A stretch of 64,000 bases of DNA, from NCBI RefSeq assembly GCF_022531965.1, contig NZ_CP092831.1, positions 1,640,001-1,704,000 of the forward strand, read 5' to 3'. Under the pieces are notes generated by a model. It was not told the DNA's origin, searched no databases, and saw only the letters and a program-made list of their open reading frames with translations. The position numbers were made by a program, and so were the translations under genes. The stretch is from Paenibacillus peoriae. GTDB lineage: Bacteria > Bacillota > Bacilli > Paenibacillales > Paenibacillaceae. This document shows positions 25,503-35,464 of this stretch, one piece after another; the first letter of the stretch is position 1, and each line of letters opens with the position of its first letter.

Positions 25503-26540
25503 ATGAAGAAAATGTTCAGTATGTCTTTGGTTATGCTGCTGGCGATCTCGGTCATTCTCGCAGGCTGCGGTAACAAAAATCAAGGTTCGTCCAACGCAAA
25601 TGGTGGAGACACAGGTGGTTCTGCCAAAACATCGAATGTCCAAATCGGCATGGTTACAGATGTGGGTGGAGTAAACGACAAATCGTTTAACCAATCTGCT
25701 TGGGAGGCACTACAAGCCACTGAGAAAGAATCAGGCGTTAAAGTTAAATACCTGCAAAGTAAATCCGATCAAGATTATATTCCTAACCTGAACCAATTTG
25801 TTAAGGGTGATTTTAACCTGACTTGGGGAATCGGTTTTAATCTGGCGAATGCGATTGGACAAGTAGCGAAAGACAACCCGAGCAAGAATTTGGCGATCAT
25901 TGACAGTGTCGTGGATGCGCCTAACGTAAAATCGGTTGTTTTTGCTGAAAATGAAGGTTCCTTCTTGGTGGGGGTTGTAGCTGGTAAGCTTACTAAAACA
26001 AACAAAATTGGTTTTGTGGGTGGACAAGATAGCCCGTTGATCAAACGTTTTGAAAAAGGATTCGAAGCAGGAATTAAAGCTGTAAATCCAAATGCAAAAT
26101 TGGAAGTTAACTACACAGGTGCATTTGATAAGCCGGATCTGGGTAAAGCAGCGGCTGCGACGATCTATAACAGCGGTGCAGATATTATTTTCCATGCAGC
26201 TGGCGGATCTGGTACAGGTGTATTTAACGAAGCACTCGCACGTAAGCAACAAGGTCAGCAAGTATGGGTTATTGGTGTGGATAAAGACCAATCGCTTGAA
26301 TTTGGTGACGACGTAACATTGACTTCGATGGTAAAACGTGTAGATGAAGCTGTAAAACGCGTATCTAAAGAAGTAATTGACGGTAAATTTAAGGGCGGTG
26401 TCGAAACACTGGCTCTGAAGGATAATGGCATTGGTTTGGCAGACACATCAACGAAAAACGTACCTAAAGACGTGCTTGATATTGTAGAACAATACAAGCA
26501 AAAAATTATTAAGGGCGAAATTACAGTTCCTTCGAAATAA
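25503..26540 (+). CDS. nupN: BMP family substrate-binding lipoprotein of a nucleoside ABC importer
   Basis: 345 residues from ATG 25503, behind AAGGGGG; the longer frame from 25425 adds a non-conserved tail before the signal peptide. Residues 1-21 form a lipoprotein signal with lipobox ILAGC (Cys 22). The mature part is a Med/PnrA-type binding protein: GMVTDVGGVNDKSFNQSAWE, FAENEGSFLVGVVAGKLTK, KIGFVGGQDSPLIKRFEKGF, WVIGVDKDQSL. Relatives bind purine nucleosides. It leads an operon with one ATPase and two permeases of the NupNOPQ layout, so guanosine/nucleoside uptake is the best call. Confidence 0.88.
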   Translation: MKKMFSMSLVMLLAISVILAGCGNKNQGSSNANGGDTGGSAKTSNVQIGMVTDVGGVNDKSFNQSAWEALQATEKESGVKVKYLQSKSDQDYIPNLNQFVKGDFNLTWGIGFNLANAIGQVAKDNPSKNLAIIDSVVDAPNVKSVVFAENEGSFLVGVVAGKLTKTNKIGFVGGQDSPLIKRFEKGFEAGIKAVNPNAKLEVNYTGAFDKPDLGKAAAATIYNSGADIIFHAAGGSGTGVFNEALARKQQGQQVWVIGVDKDQSLEFGDDVTLTSMVKRVDEAVKRVSKEVIDGKFKGGVETLALKDNGIGLADTSTKNVPKDVLDIVEQYKQKIIKGEITVPSK

Positions 26541-26569
26541 GTTTTGGCTTGAAGAATATAGAGGTGGCG

Positions 26570-26598
26570 ACAAGGCTGGTTCATAAGACTAGCCTTGT
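26570..26598 (+). terminator. Hairpin between binding protein and ATPase genes, probable partial attenuator
   Basis: ACAAGGCT (26570-26577) and AGCCTTGT (26591-26598), loop 13 bases, then TCTTAC. The weak T-tract suggests incomplete termination or mRNA protection, which would keep the binding protein more abundant than the transporter. Confidence 0.6.
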
Positions 26599-26681
26599 TC
26601 TTACGTCTGGAGTTATATGGATTATAACGGGCAAAATCAGCTCATTGGAGCACATACTATAAAGTGTATAAGGGTGATCTC

Positions 26682-28220
26682 ATGGATGCAGCGACCCCCG
26701 TCGTTGAGTTAAAGCAAATTACAAAACGATTCCCCGGCATCGTTGCCAACGACTCCATCAGCATCAAGCTGCATAAGGGAGAAATTCATGCCCTTTTGGG
26801 TGAGAATGGCGCGGGTAAATCTACGCTTATGAATATTCTTTTCGGACTGTATCAGCCGGATGAAGGGACCATTGAAATCGGAGGTAAACCTGTACAGATT
26901 GATAGTCCAAATAAGGCGATTGATCTGGGGATTGGCATGGTGCATCAGCATTTTAAACTCGTACAGCCGTTTACCGTTACCGAAAATATTGTCCTGGGCT
27001 CGGAGCCACGTAAGGGTCTGAAAATCAATTATAAAAAGGCTGCCGCAGAAGTACAGCGGTTGTCTGAGCAGTACGGCCTTCAGGTGAATCCGAATGCCAA
27101 AATTGAGGATATATCTGTGGGTATGCAGCAACGTGTAGAAATTATTAAAACGCTTTATCGCGGTGCAGATATTCTGATTTTCGATGAGCCTACAGCTGTA
27201 CTGACACCACAGGAGATCACTGAGTTGCTGGATATTATGAAACGTTTGGTGGCTGAAGGCAAATCAATTATTCTTATTACTCATAAACTTAAAGAAATCA
27301 TGCAAATTGCAGATACCGTTACGATCATTCGCCGAGGTCAGGTTATTGATACGGTCAAGACGTCTGAAACAACACCAAATGAGCTGGCTGAGAAAATGGT
27401 GGGCCGTCGTGTGTCCTTTAAAGTGGACAAGCAGCTTGCGCAACCAGGACAAACGGTATTGGAAATGAACAATGTAATTTCTAAAAACAAGGATGGTATT
27501 CATGTTCTAAATGAGTTGAACCTGCAGGTCAAGGCGGGCGAGATTTTGGGGATTGCCGGAGTAGATGGTAATGGACAGAGTGAGCTGATCGAAGCTTTGA
27601 CAGGCTTACGCAAGGTGGATGGCGGGAGCATTCGTTTGCTCGGACAAGAGGTGGCCAATCAGTCACCACGCAAAATTTCAGAGGCAGGCGTTTCACATAT
27701 ACCAGAGGACCGTCATAAGCATGGGTTGGTGCTGGATTTTTCTATGAGTGAAAATATGGTGCTGGAGACGTATTACCAGGCGCCTTACAGTAAAAATGGC
27801 TTCTTGAACAAAGATGCTATAGAGAAACAGGCTAAAAGTCTCATCGAAAAGTTTGATGTTAGAACACCGGATATTCACACGAAGGCAAGAGCATTATCTG
27901 GTGGGAACCAGCAGAAGGCTATCATTGCACGTGAAATTGATAAAAATCCGGACCTTCTCATTGCAGCACAGCCTACACGCGGTCTGGATGTTGGAGCTAT
28001 TGAATTTGTCCAGAAACAACTGATTGCGCAGAGGGACCAAGGTAAAGCTGTGTTGCTCATATCTTTTGAACTGGACGAGATTATGAATGTATCCGACCGA
28101 ATTGCTGTCATCTATGAGGGCAAGATTGTCGGGGAAGTGCTGCCAGAAGAAACGAATGACCAGGAACTGGGACTGATGATGGCAGGAAGTGCAGTGAAGA
28201 AAGGAGTAGAGAATGGCTAA
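26682..28220 (+). CDS. nupO: Nucleoside ABC transporter, duplicated ATP-binding subunit
   Basis: 512 residues from ATG 26682 behind AAGGGTGATCTC; GTG 26664 is in frame but ahead of that site. Two ABC domains in tandem as in the sugar/nucleoside (CUT2-like) class: first with Walker A LLGENGAGKST and signature SVGMQQRVEI, then IFDEPTAVLTPQE; second with the degenerate P-loop AGVDGNGQSE, signature LSGGNQQKAI and AAQPTRGLDVGAIEF. Only the first P-loop keeps the Lys/Ser, normal for the family. Drives uptake through the two permeases that follow; its stop overlaps the next start by 8 bases. Confidence 0.92.
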   Translation: MDAATPVVELKQITKRFPGIVANDSISIKLHKGEIHALLGENGAGKSTLMNILFGLYQPDEGTIEIGGKPVQIDSPNKAIDLGIGMVHQHFKLVQPFTVTENIVLGSEPRKGLKINYKKAAAEVQRLSEQYGLQVNPNAKIEDISVGMQQRVEIIKTLYRGADILIFDEPTAVLTPQEITELLDIMKRLVAEGKSIILITHKLKEIMQIADTVTIIRRGQVIDTVKTSETTPNELAEKMVGRRVSFKVDKQLAQPGQTVLEMNNVISKNKDGIHVLNELNLQVKAGEILGIAGVDGNGQSELIEALTGLRKVDGGSIRLLGQEVANQSPRKISEAGVSHIPEDRHKHGLVLDFSMSENMVLETYYQAPYSKNGFLNKDAIEKQAKSLIEKFDVRTPDIHTKARALSGGNQQKAIIAREIDKNPDLLIAAQPTRGLDVGAIEFVQKQLIAQRDQGKAVLLISFELDEIMNVSDRIAVIYEGKIVGEVLPEETNDQELGLMMAGSAVKKGVENG

Positions 28221-29292
28221 TCTATTGAAAATATTCACAAAAGACTCCTTTGTACTGGCGCTGGTCTCTATTATTTTGGGTCTCCTTCTGGGTGCTATCG
28301 TGATGCTGATTGGCGGGTATGACCCTATTGTGGCCTATTCTGCTTTGTTTAGCCGTGTATACGGAGATTCTTATAACTTTGGAGAGGCTATCCGCGAGAT
28401 GACTCCGCTGATTTTGACGGGGTTGGCATTTGCTTTTGCGGCCCGCGCCGGATTGTTTAACATCGGCGGCGAAGGTCAGTTTCTGGTAGGTATGACAGCT
28501 GCTTCGATTGTGGGCATTAAACTCCATGGGTTGCCAGCTATCATTCATGCACCTTTGGCTGTGATTGCAGGTGCAGTTTTCGGAGGTCTGTGGGCTGCGA
28601 TTGCTGGCTATTTGAAGGCCAAACGAGGCGTGAATGAAGTTATTACATGTATTATGATGAACTGGATCGGCCTGTATTTGGCTAATTTGGTGATCAATCA
28701 GTTCGCACTTATGGAAGGTGAGAATCGTTCTGTGGATATTCAGCCTTCTGCTTCAATTTCCATCGAATGGCTGTCCCAGATGATGGGGAATGCTCGGGTA
28801 CATTGGGGTACGGTTATTGCTGTGCTGGCAGCAGTCTTTTTCTACATTTTCATGTGGAAAACAAAGCAGGGCTATGAGCTGCGGGCTGTCGGATTTAATC
28901 AGGATGCATCCCGTTATGCAGGTATGAATGTAAATCGTAATATTATAAAAGCGATGTTCATTAGTGGAGTTTTTGCCGGATTGGCAGGCGCCTTTGAAGT
29001 GCTGGGAGTATTCCATTATCAATCTGTCATGGCAGGATCACCGGGAACGGGTTTTGACGGTATCGCTGTAGCTCTGATTGGGATGAATAACCCATTTGGT
29101 GTGCTGCTTGGTTCTGTTTTGTTCGGAACGCTTACGTATGGTTCTGCGGGGATGAGCTTTAGCGCAGATGTACCGCCCGAAATTATCCGGGTTGTCATTG
29201 GCTCGATTATTTTCTTCATTGCGGCCCAAGGTATTGTACGTTGGGTTGTGAGGCCGCTCTACTCCAAGCGGAAGAAAGAGAAGGTGTTGTAA
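28213..29292 (+). CDS. nupP: Nucleoside ABC transporter permease (first)
   Basis: 359 residues from ATG 28213, overlapping the ATPase gene. About ten hydrophobic segments and the BPD_transp_2 features FAFAARAGLFNIGGEGQFLVG and, in the second half, GFNQDASRYAGMNVNRNIIK, the cytoplasmic coupling region (E/G-F-N-x-x-A-A/S-x-Y-A-G). Ends in a basic tail. Forms the channel together with the next gene. Confidence 0.92.
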   Translation: MANLLKIFTKDSFVLALVSIILGLLLGAIVMLIGGYDPIVAYSALFSRVYGDSYNFGEAIREMTPLILTGLAFAFAARAGLFNIGGEGQFLVGMTAASIVGIKLHGLPAIIHAPLAVIAGAVFGGLWAAIAGYLKAKRGVNEVITCIMMNWIGLYLANLVINQFALMEGENRSVDIQPSASISIEWLSQMMGNARVHWGTVIAVLAAVFFYIFMWKTKQGYELRAVGFNQDASRYAGMNVNRNIIKAMFISGVFAGLAGAFEVLGVFHYQSVMAGSPGTGFDGIAVALIGMNNPFGVLLGSVLFGTLTYGSAGMSFSADVPPEIIRVVIGSIIFFIAAQGIVRWVVRPLYSKRKKEKVL

Positions 29293-29293
29293 A

Positions 29294-30253
29294 ATGAGTT
29301 GGTTAACACTTGGTGAATTAATCCATACAACGCTCGTTTTTGCGACGGCGATTATTTTTGCGTCTCTCGGCGGAGTTTTTTCAGAAAAATCCGGTGTGAC
29401 GAACCTTGGGTTGGAAGGACTTATGGTATTTGGAGCGTTCGCAGCGGGTGTTGGCGGATTTTATGCCGAGCAAGCTGGATTAGGAGGCACCTCTGCGGCT
29501 TGGGTAGGTGTGTTGTCAGCTGCGGTGTTCGGTATTCTGGTTTCGCTAATTCATGCTGTAGCCTCTATTACTTTTAAAGCTGATCAGGTAATAAGTGGTA
29601 TAGTTATTAACTTTCTGGCAGCGGGCAGTACACTGTATATGGTCAAGCTTTTATTTGAGGGTGATGGTGACACCGGTCGGATTCAGGGTTTCAACGAAAT
29701 ATCCATCCCTTACCTTGTGGATATCCCGATTGCAGGAAAAGCCTTTTTCCAAGCCTACCCAACAACATATTTAGCCATTCTATTAGTTATTATTGGCTAT
29801 TTTACTTTGTATAAAACACCGTTTGGCTTGCGTTTGCGTTCCGTTGGGGAGCATCCAGGAGCGGCCGATACCGTGGGAATTAAAGTAAATCGTCTTCGTT
29901 ATATTGGTGTGATGATTAGTGGGGCGTTGGCTGGGATTGGTGGAGCTACAATCACTCTGACTACAACCAACATGTTCTCACACAATACAGTTTCGGGGCA
30001 GGGATATATTGCTATTGCCGCTATGATTTTCGGTAAATGGAATCCGCTCGGTGCTTTTGGCGCAGCAGTGTTTTTTGGTTTTTCACAAGCCATTCGCAAC
30101 TATGTGCAGCTGTTCGCATGGTCACAAAGTATTCCCCAGGAAATTATTTTTATGTTGCCGTATCTCCTGACGATTATTGTACTGGTAGCGGCTGTCGGAC
30201 GTTCACGCGCTCCGGCCGCTTTGGGTCAACTTTATGATCCAAGCAAGCGTTAA
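29294..30253 (+). CDS. nupQ: Nucleoside ABC transporter permease (second)
   Basis: 319 residues from ATG 29294, one base after the stop before it. Shows FASLGGVFSEKSGVTNLGLEG, the matching VTN-x-G-x-E-G motif of this permease family, and the coupling loop RSVGEHPGAADTVGIKVNRLRY. Eight to nine membrane segments. Last gene of the operon; a strong terminator follows. Confidence 0.92.
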   Translation: MSWLTLGELIHTTLVFATAIIFASLGGVFSEKSGVTNLGLEGLMVFGAFAAGVGGFYAEQAGLGGTSAAWVGVLSAAVFGILVSLIHAVASITFKADQVISGIVINFLAAGSTLYMVKLLFEGDGDTGRIQGFNEISIPYLVDIPIAGKAFFQAYPTTYLAILLVIIGYFTLYKTPFGLRLRSVGEHPGAADTVGIKVNRLRYIGVMISGALAGIGGATITLTTTNMFSHNTVSGQGYIAIAAMIFGKWNPLGAFGAAVFFGFSQAIRNYVQLFAWSQSIPQEIIFMLPYLLTIIVLVAAVGRSRAPAALGQLYDPSKR

Positions 30254-30303
30254 ACTTACAAACAACTGATGCTGTATGTTTTGCAAAATGTACATGGGTG
30301 TAT

Positions 30304-30346
30304 AAAAAATCTGGTATCTGCATATGCAGGTATCAGATTTTTTTTA
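30304..30346 (+). terminator. Intrinsic terminator of the nucleoside importer operon
   Basis: AAAAATCTGGTATCTG and CAGGTATCAGATTTTT pair over about 17 bp with G-T pairs around CATATG; the T-run reaches 30346. The dyad reads well in both directions. Confidence 0.9.
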
Positions 30347-30515
30347 TATTGTGCAGGCATTTAAACATACGCTACTGGCATGAATGGAATAGACTGTGCT
30401 ATGCAGATTGGACGGGACGCTCGGCCCCTGTCAGCTCCGGTCTATTTTGTGGTGGTGATGAGCTATCAAGGAGCCGTTCAATCTGTCCATCCGTTGAGAA
30501 GAAGGAGGAAATACG

Positions 30516-30863
30516 ATGAAACAGGCAGTAACCAGAAAGCAGGTGGAGAAGCTTGTCGGCAAAGTCATCTTTGCTACTCGCAAGGATGGTTCCCAGGTCA
30601 GCGGCAAGCTGATTCGCATTTCGGGTAACCGACTGGTTCTTCAACCAAACCGCAAGAAAAAAGTGAACACGAAGGCAATTATTCCTCTGGTGCTGTTTGA
30701 CTTGCTTGCCATCGGCACAGCTCCATACATTGGTGCCTATGGTGGGGGATATGGTGGCTACGGTCCGGGCTATGGAGGACCAGGATATGGTCCGCAACCA
30801 GGCCCGTATACAGACGGGGGATACCCCGGGGTAGGATATCCGTATTACCCTAATTTATTTTAG
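30516..30863 (+). CDS. Hypothetical protein with Gly/Tyr/Pro-rich tail
   Basis: 115 residues from ATG 30516 behind GAAGAAGGAGG. Residues 1-48 are a basic domain (MKQAVTRKQVEKLVGKVIFA, VSGKLIRISGNRLVLQPNRK) that could be a small beta-barrel of the SH3/LSm sort. Residues 55-70 are hydrophobic (IIPLVLFDLLAIGTAPYIGA). From about 70 it is a low-complexity tail of Gly, Tyr and Pro in GYG/GPG units, ending YPYYPNLF. Such tails occur in spore coat and other surface proteins of Bacillales; a coat role is a guess. Single gene, convergent with the acetyltransferase that follows. Confidence 0.7.
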   Translation: MKQAVTRKQVEKLVGKVIFATRKDGSQVSGKLIRISGNRLVLQPNRKKKVNTKAIIPLVLFDLLAIGTAPYIGAYGGGYGGYGPGYGGPGYGPQPGPYTDGGYPGVGYPYYPNLF

Positions 30864-30897
30864 TCATACAAAATCCTGAACCCGAAAAAGATACTTT

Positions 30898-31338
30898 TTA
30901 CAGTAACTTTTCGAGTTCGTGGCATCGGCTCAAAGCTACGTATCGCAGCATTTGATATTGATGACGCAGATAAAAGTGGATCCCCCTGATATTGTCTTCA
31001 TCCACCATCACTTTAGCCCGCTTGCAGCGACGCAGTCGTCCGTAGTGTTCGGCATGCTCAAGCAGTTTTTTTCCGTATCGCATACCTTGATGAGCCGAAG
31101 AGATTGCGATCAAATCAATGTATAATAGTTCGCCATGCAGCATAACATGAATGAAGCCAACAACCTGTGCATTATCCGGTCTGCAAGCTACAAAAGTGAT
31201 GCCCCGGTTTAAGCGCCGGGGTAATTCTTTGCGTATTTGTTCCATTTCCTGGGCACTTAAATGTGATAGGGGGACAAGCTCTTGCTCGATTAGACGAAAG
31301 ATGATGTTGTCATCTTGAGAGCTGCGTTTTCGAATCAT
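30898..31338 (-). CDS. GNAT family N-acetyltransferase
   Basis: 146 residues from ATG 31338 behind AAAAGGAGGCC. GNAT fold: DNIIFRLIEQELVPLSHLSA, then VVGFIHVMLHGELLYIDLIA (strand 4), the acetyl-CoA loop SSAHQGMRYGKKLLEHAEHY (Q-x-x-x-x-G-K), and DEDNIRGIHFYLRHQYQ. Shorter than the first GNAT of the window and of a different subgroup. Substrate unknown. Confidence 0.85.
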   Translation of the reverse strand: MIRKRSSQDDNIIFRLIEQELVPLSHLSAQEMEQIRKELPRRLNRGITFVACRPDNAQVVGFIHVMLHGELLYIDLIAISSAHQGMRYGKKLLEHAEHYGRLRRCKRAKVMVDEDNIRGIHFYLRHQYQMLRYVALSRCHELEKLL

Positions 31339-31480
31339 AAACGGGCCTCCTTTTCTACCCTTTTAACAAGATAAGACGTGGCTTTGGAGGAGTGTACTGT
31401 CTCACCGTGTGGTCTTTTTTATAATATGCGGGTACCTCTTACAAGCGTGCGACTCGGAGGTGCTTCAGAAAAGAAACATA

Positions 31481-31495
31481 AATTTTTATGAAATA
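31481..31495. promoter_or_regulatory. Possible CodY box upstream of the ilvB promoter
   Basis: AATTTTTATGAAATA, four mismatches from the CodY consensus AATTTTCWGAAAATT, ending 6 bases before the -35. CodY represses branched-chain amino acid genes in Bacillus, so position fits better than sequence. Confidence 0.35.
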
Positions 31496-31501
31496 TGGGT
31501 A

Positions 31502-31530
31502 TTGACTATCCCAGATGGGAGACATATAAT
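31502..31530 (+). promoter_or_regulatory. Promoter of the ilv-leu operon
   Basis: TTGACT at 31502-31507 and TATAAT at 31525-31530, 17 bases apart. The spacer holds a perfect dyad, TCCCA-GA-TGGGA at 31509-31520. Confidence 0.88.
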
Positions 31531-31536
31531 GTGTCT

Positions 31537-31903
31537 AAACATTTGAAAGAATGACATGAACTCAACGGCAATGAAGAGGACGAAGTGATTAGGGCTCTTT
31601 TGTTCAGAGAGTGAGGCATTAGCTGCAAGCTTCACCAAAATCCCTTTTTAACGAGCTCACCTTGGAGCTGTTTTCCTGAAAAGTATTTGGGCCCGATGAC
31701 ATTAACGGTGCGCTGAATCACCTATTAGGGAAAATCGTACGGTCTACGTTACAGACGCCAGATATGGAGATCCTTTGTGATTTCTGTACCTGCCAAGGTT
31801 CGATATTGCGAAATATCGGGCAAACACGGGTGGTACCACGGAAGCTACAGCCTTTCGTCCCTCAGTAACAGCAAGTCTGTTCTAGGGATGAAAGGTTTTT
31901 TTG
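31537..31903 (+). promoter_or_regulatory. T-box leader of ilvB, leucine type
   Basis: About 365 bases with all T-box parts in order: the AATGAAGAGGACGAAG start of stem I, CAGAGAGTGAGG, the specifier region, the T-box core GGTGGTACCACGG at 31830-31841, and the terminator CCTTTCGTCCCT (31851-31862) / AGGGATGAAAGG (31884-31895) with T-run. The likely specifier is CTC (Leu) at 31656-31658, in the context ACGAG-CTC-ACCTTGGAGC; the same alignment gives TTC (Phe) in the pheS leader of this window, which supports the register. Uncharged tRNA-Leu would favour readthrough into ilvB. Confidence 0.9.
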
Positions 31904-31951
31904 TTTTTACAAATGTCAGATGTATGTAAATTTTGTAAAGGAGGATGACCA

Positions 31952-33697
31952 ATGAGTGCACAAATTCCTGAAGTTAGGTCAACCAATGAATTACGTGAAA
32001 AGTGGATGAAGCCTGAAGTGATTACAGGTTCGGAAATTTTACTCCGTAGCCTGTTGCTGGAGGGAGTAGATTGTGTCTTCGGATATCCTGGTGGTGCAGT
32101 GTTATATATCTATGATGCCATGTATGGCTTTAAGGATTTCAAGCATGTCCTCACTCGTCACGAACAAGGAGCTATTCATGCGGCAGATGGTTATGCACGG
32201 GCGAGCGGTAAAGTGGGCGTCTGTATTGCGACTTCCGGACCTGGAGCGACAAACCTGGTAACTGGTATTGCGACGGCTTTTATGGATTCGGTGCCGTTGG
32301 TGGTCATCACGGGTAACGTTGTATCTTCCCTGATCGGTACGGATGCTTTCCAGGAAGCCGATATTACGGGAATTACAATGCCGATTACGAAACATAGCTA
32401 TCTGGTAAGAGATGTAGAGGATCTACCGCGAATCATCCATGAGGCATTTCATATTGCCAACACAGGGCGCAAGGGACCGGTACTGATTGATATTCCGAAG
32501 GATATTTCTGCAGCCCAGACGTTGTTTGTCCCACAAACGGAACCTGTGACCATGCGGGGTTATAACCCGAAAGTGTTGCCCAACAAAATTCAACTAGACA
32601 AGCTAACTCAAGCTATTTCCGAAGCAGAACGTCCATTCATTCTGGCAGGTGGAGGAGTTGTATACTCCGGTGGACATGAAGCACTTTACGAGTTTGTTCG
32701 TAAAACGGAAATTCCTATCACGACAACATTGCTCGGATTGGGTGGTTTCCCAAGTGGACATGAACTGTGGACGGGGATGCCGGGGATGCATGGAACATAC
32801 ACCTCCAATCAGGCGATTCAACAGTCTGATCTGTTGATCTGTATCGGAGCCCGCTTCGATGATCGGGTAACAGGCAAGTTGGATGGGTTTGCTCCTCAAG
32901 CTAAAATCGTCCACATTGATATCGACCCTGCTGAAATCGGAAAAAATGTTGCAGCGGATATTCCTATCGTGGGTGACGTGAAGGCAGTGCTGGAATTGCT
33001 GAATCAGGATGTGAAACGTGCGGACCTGGCAGATGCATGGAGAGCGCAAATTCAGCATTGGAAGAATGAGAAACCTTATTCTTATAAGGATTCTGAAACG
33101 GTGCTTAAACCACAATGGGTTGTTGAGTTGTTGGATGAAACGACCAAGGGTGGTGCAATCGTAACGACAGACGTGGGACAGCATCAAATGTGGGCAGCGC
33201 AGTATTACAAATTCAATCAGCCACGCTCATGGGTCACCTCTGGTGGACTCGGTACGATGGGATTTGGTTTCCCTTCTGCAATCGGTGCTCAAATGGCCAA
33301 TCCCGACAGATTGGTAATATCGATTAACGGGGACGGCGGTATGCAGATGTGTTCGCAGGAATTAGCCATCTGTGCAATCAATAACATTCCGGTTAAAATC
33401 GTAATTATCAACAACCAGGTGCTTGGAATGGTTCGCCAATGGCAGGAATTGATCTATAACAATCGGTATAGTCACATTGACCTGGCGGGAAGTCCGGATT
33501 TTGTGAAACTTGCCGAAGCATACGGTGTCAAAGGGCTGCGTGCTACGAATAAGGAAGAGGCACGTCGGGCTTGGCAGGAGGCGCTTGATACACCCGGACC
33601 GGTCGTTGTCGAGTTTGTAGTCAGCAAGGAAGAGAACGTATATCCAATGGTGACGCAAGGTTCGACAATTGATCAAATGCTGATGGGGGACGAGTAA
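31952..33697 (+). CDS. ilvB: Acetolactate synthase, large (catalytic) subunit
   Basis: 581 residues from ATG 31952 behind GTAAAGGAGGATGACC. Condenses two pyruvates, or pyruvate and 2-oxobutyrate, with thiamine diphosphate, FAD and Mg; first common step to Val, Leu and Ile. Motifs: the N-terminal PYR domain VDCVFGYPGGAVLYIYDAMY and RHEQGAIHAADGYARASGK (catalytic Glu), FAD region, and the C-terminal thiamine site INGDGGMQMCSQELAICA to NNQVLGMVRQWQELIYNNRY. First gene of ilvB-ilvH-ilvC-leuA. Confidence 0.97.
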   Translation: MSAQIPEVRSTNELREKWMKPEVITGSEILLRSLLLEGVDCVFGYPGGAVLYIYDAMYGFKDFKHVLTRHEQGAIHAADGYARASGKVGVCIATSGPGATNLVTGIATAFMDSVPLVVITGNVVSSLIGTDAFQEADITGITMPITKHSYLVRDVEDLPRIIHEAFHIANTGRKGPVLIDIPKDISAAQTLFVPQTEPVTMRGYNPKVLPNKIQLDKLTQAISEAERPFILAGGGVVYSGGHEALYEFVRKTEIPITTTLLGLGGFPSGHELWTGMPGMHGTYTSNQAIQQSDLLICIGARFDDRVTGKLDGFAPQAKIVHIDIDPAEIGKNVAADIPIVGDVKAVLELLNQDVKRADLADAWRAQIQHWKNEKPYSYKDSETVLKPQWVVELLDETTKGGAIVTTDVGQHQMWAAQYYKFNQPRSWVTSGGLGTMGFGFPSAIGAQMANPDRLVISINGDGGMQMCSQELAICAINNIPVKIVIINNQVLGMVRQWQELIYNNRYSHIDLAGSPDFVKLAEAYGVKGLRATNKEEARRAWQEALDTPGPVVVEFVVSKEENVYPMVTQGSTIDQMLMGDE

Positions 33698-33698
33698 A

Positions 33699-34184
33699 AT
33701 GACAACAAAAAATACCATTGCTGTACTGGTAAATGATCAACCCGGCGTTTTGCAACGTGTGTCCGGCCTGTTCGGTCGCCGCGGCTTTAACATTGAGAGC
33801 ATAACTGTGGGACAATCGGAAGAAGTTGGATTATCCCGTATGGTCATTGTGACTGTAGGGGATGAGAACAACCTAGAGCAGATTGAAAAGCAGCTTTACA
33901 AGCTGGTTGATGTGATCAAGGTCATCGATCTCAGTTCCAAACCAATGGTAGCCCGGGAATTGGCGATGATAAAGGTAAAGGCAGAACCGCCTCAACGGCC
34001 AGAGATTATGGGCGTGGTAGAAACATTCAGAGCAGCTGTAATTGATGTTGGAACGACGAGTTTGATTGTACAGGTCATTGGCGATACAGAAAAAATTGAT
34101 GCCATGATCGAGTTGTTGAAGCCTTACGGTATTCGGGAGTTGACTCGAACCGGGGTTACAGCTATGATACGTGGCAATGCTTAA
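33699..34184 (+). CDS. ilvH: Acetolactate synthase, regulatory subunit
   Basis: 161 residues from ATG 33699, one base after ilvB, with GGGGGA at the end of ilvB. N-terminal ACT domain (TIAVLVNDQPGVLQRVSGLF, FNIESITVGQSEEVGLSRMV) that binds valine for feedback inhibition, and the C-terminal ALS_ss_C domain (AELAMIKVKA-like stretch through IIQVIGDTEKIDAMIELLKP). Length equals that of Bacillus IlvH. Confidence 0.96.
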   Translation: MTTKNTIAVLVNDQPGVLQRVSGLFGRRGFNIESITVGQSEEVGLSRMVIVTVGDENNLEQIEKQLYKLVDVIKVIDLSSKPMVARELAMIKVKAEPPQRPEIMGVVETFRAAVIDVGTTSLIVQVIGDTEKIDAMIELLKPYGIRELTRTGVTAMIRGNA

Positions 34185-34272
34185 TATGGAGCTTTAACGA
34201 ATTACCGCTTATAGCGCATTACATCAATAAAGAACCGCCCGCATAAGAGCGGGGACTCGAAGAGATTTTTAG

Positions 34273-35340
<1,068 letters not shown>

Positions 35341-35388
35341 TAATCTTTTGTACTATGAATTCGACTACATGCATTATTTATAAATATT

Positions 35389-35432
35389 AATTACAATGCG
35401 GCCCTGCTTATTGCGTGAGCCGCATTGTAATT
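35389..35432 (+). terminator. Hairpin between ilvC and leuA
   Basis: AATTACAATGCGGC (35389-35402) pairs perfectly with GCCGCATTGTAATT (35419-35432), 14 bp, 16-base loop. Only TTT follows, so partial attenuation, mRNA processing or protection of the ilvBHC message is more likely than full termination. Confidence 0.7.
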
Positions 35433-35464
35433 TAAGGGTCCTAATCCTGAGGAGGTGCGTTAGG

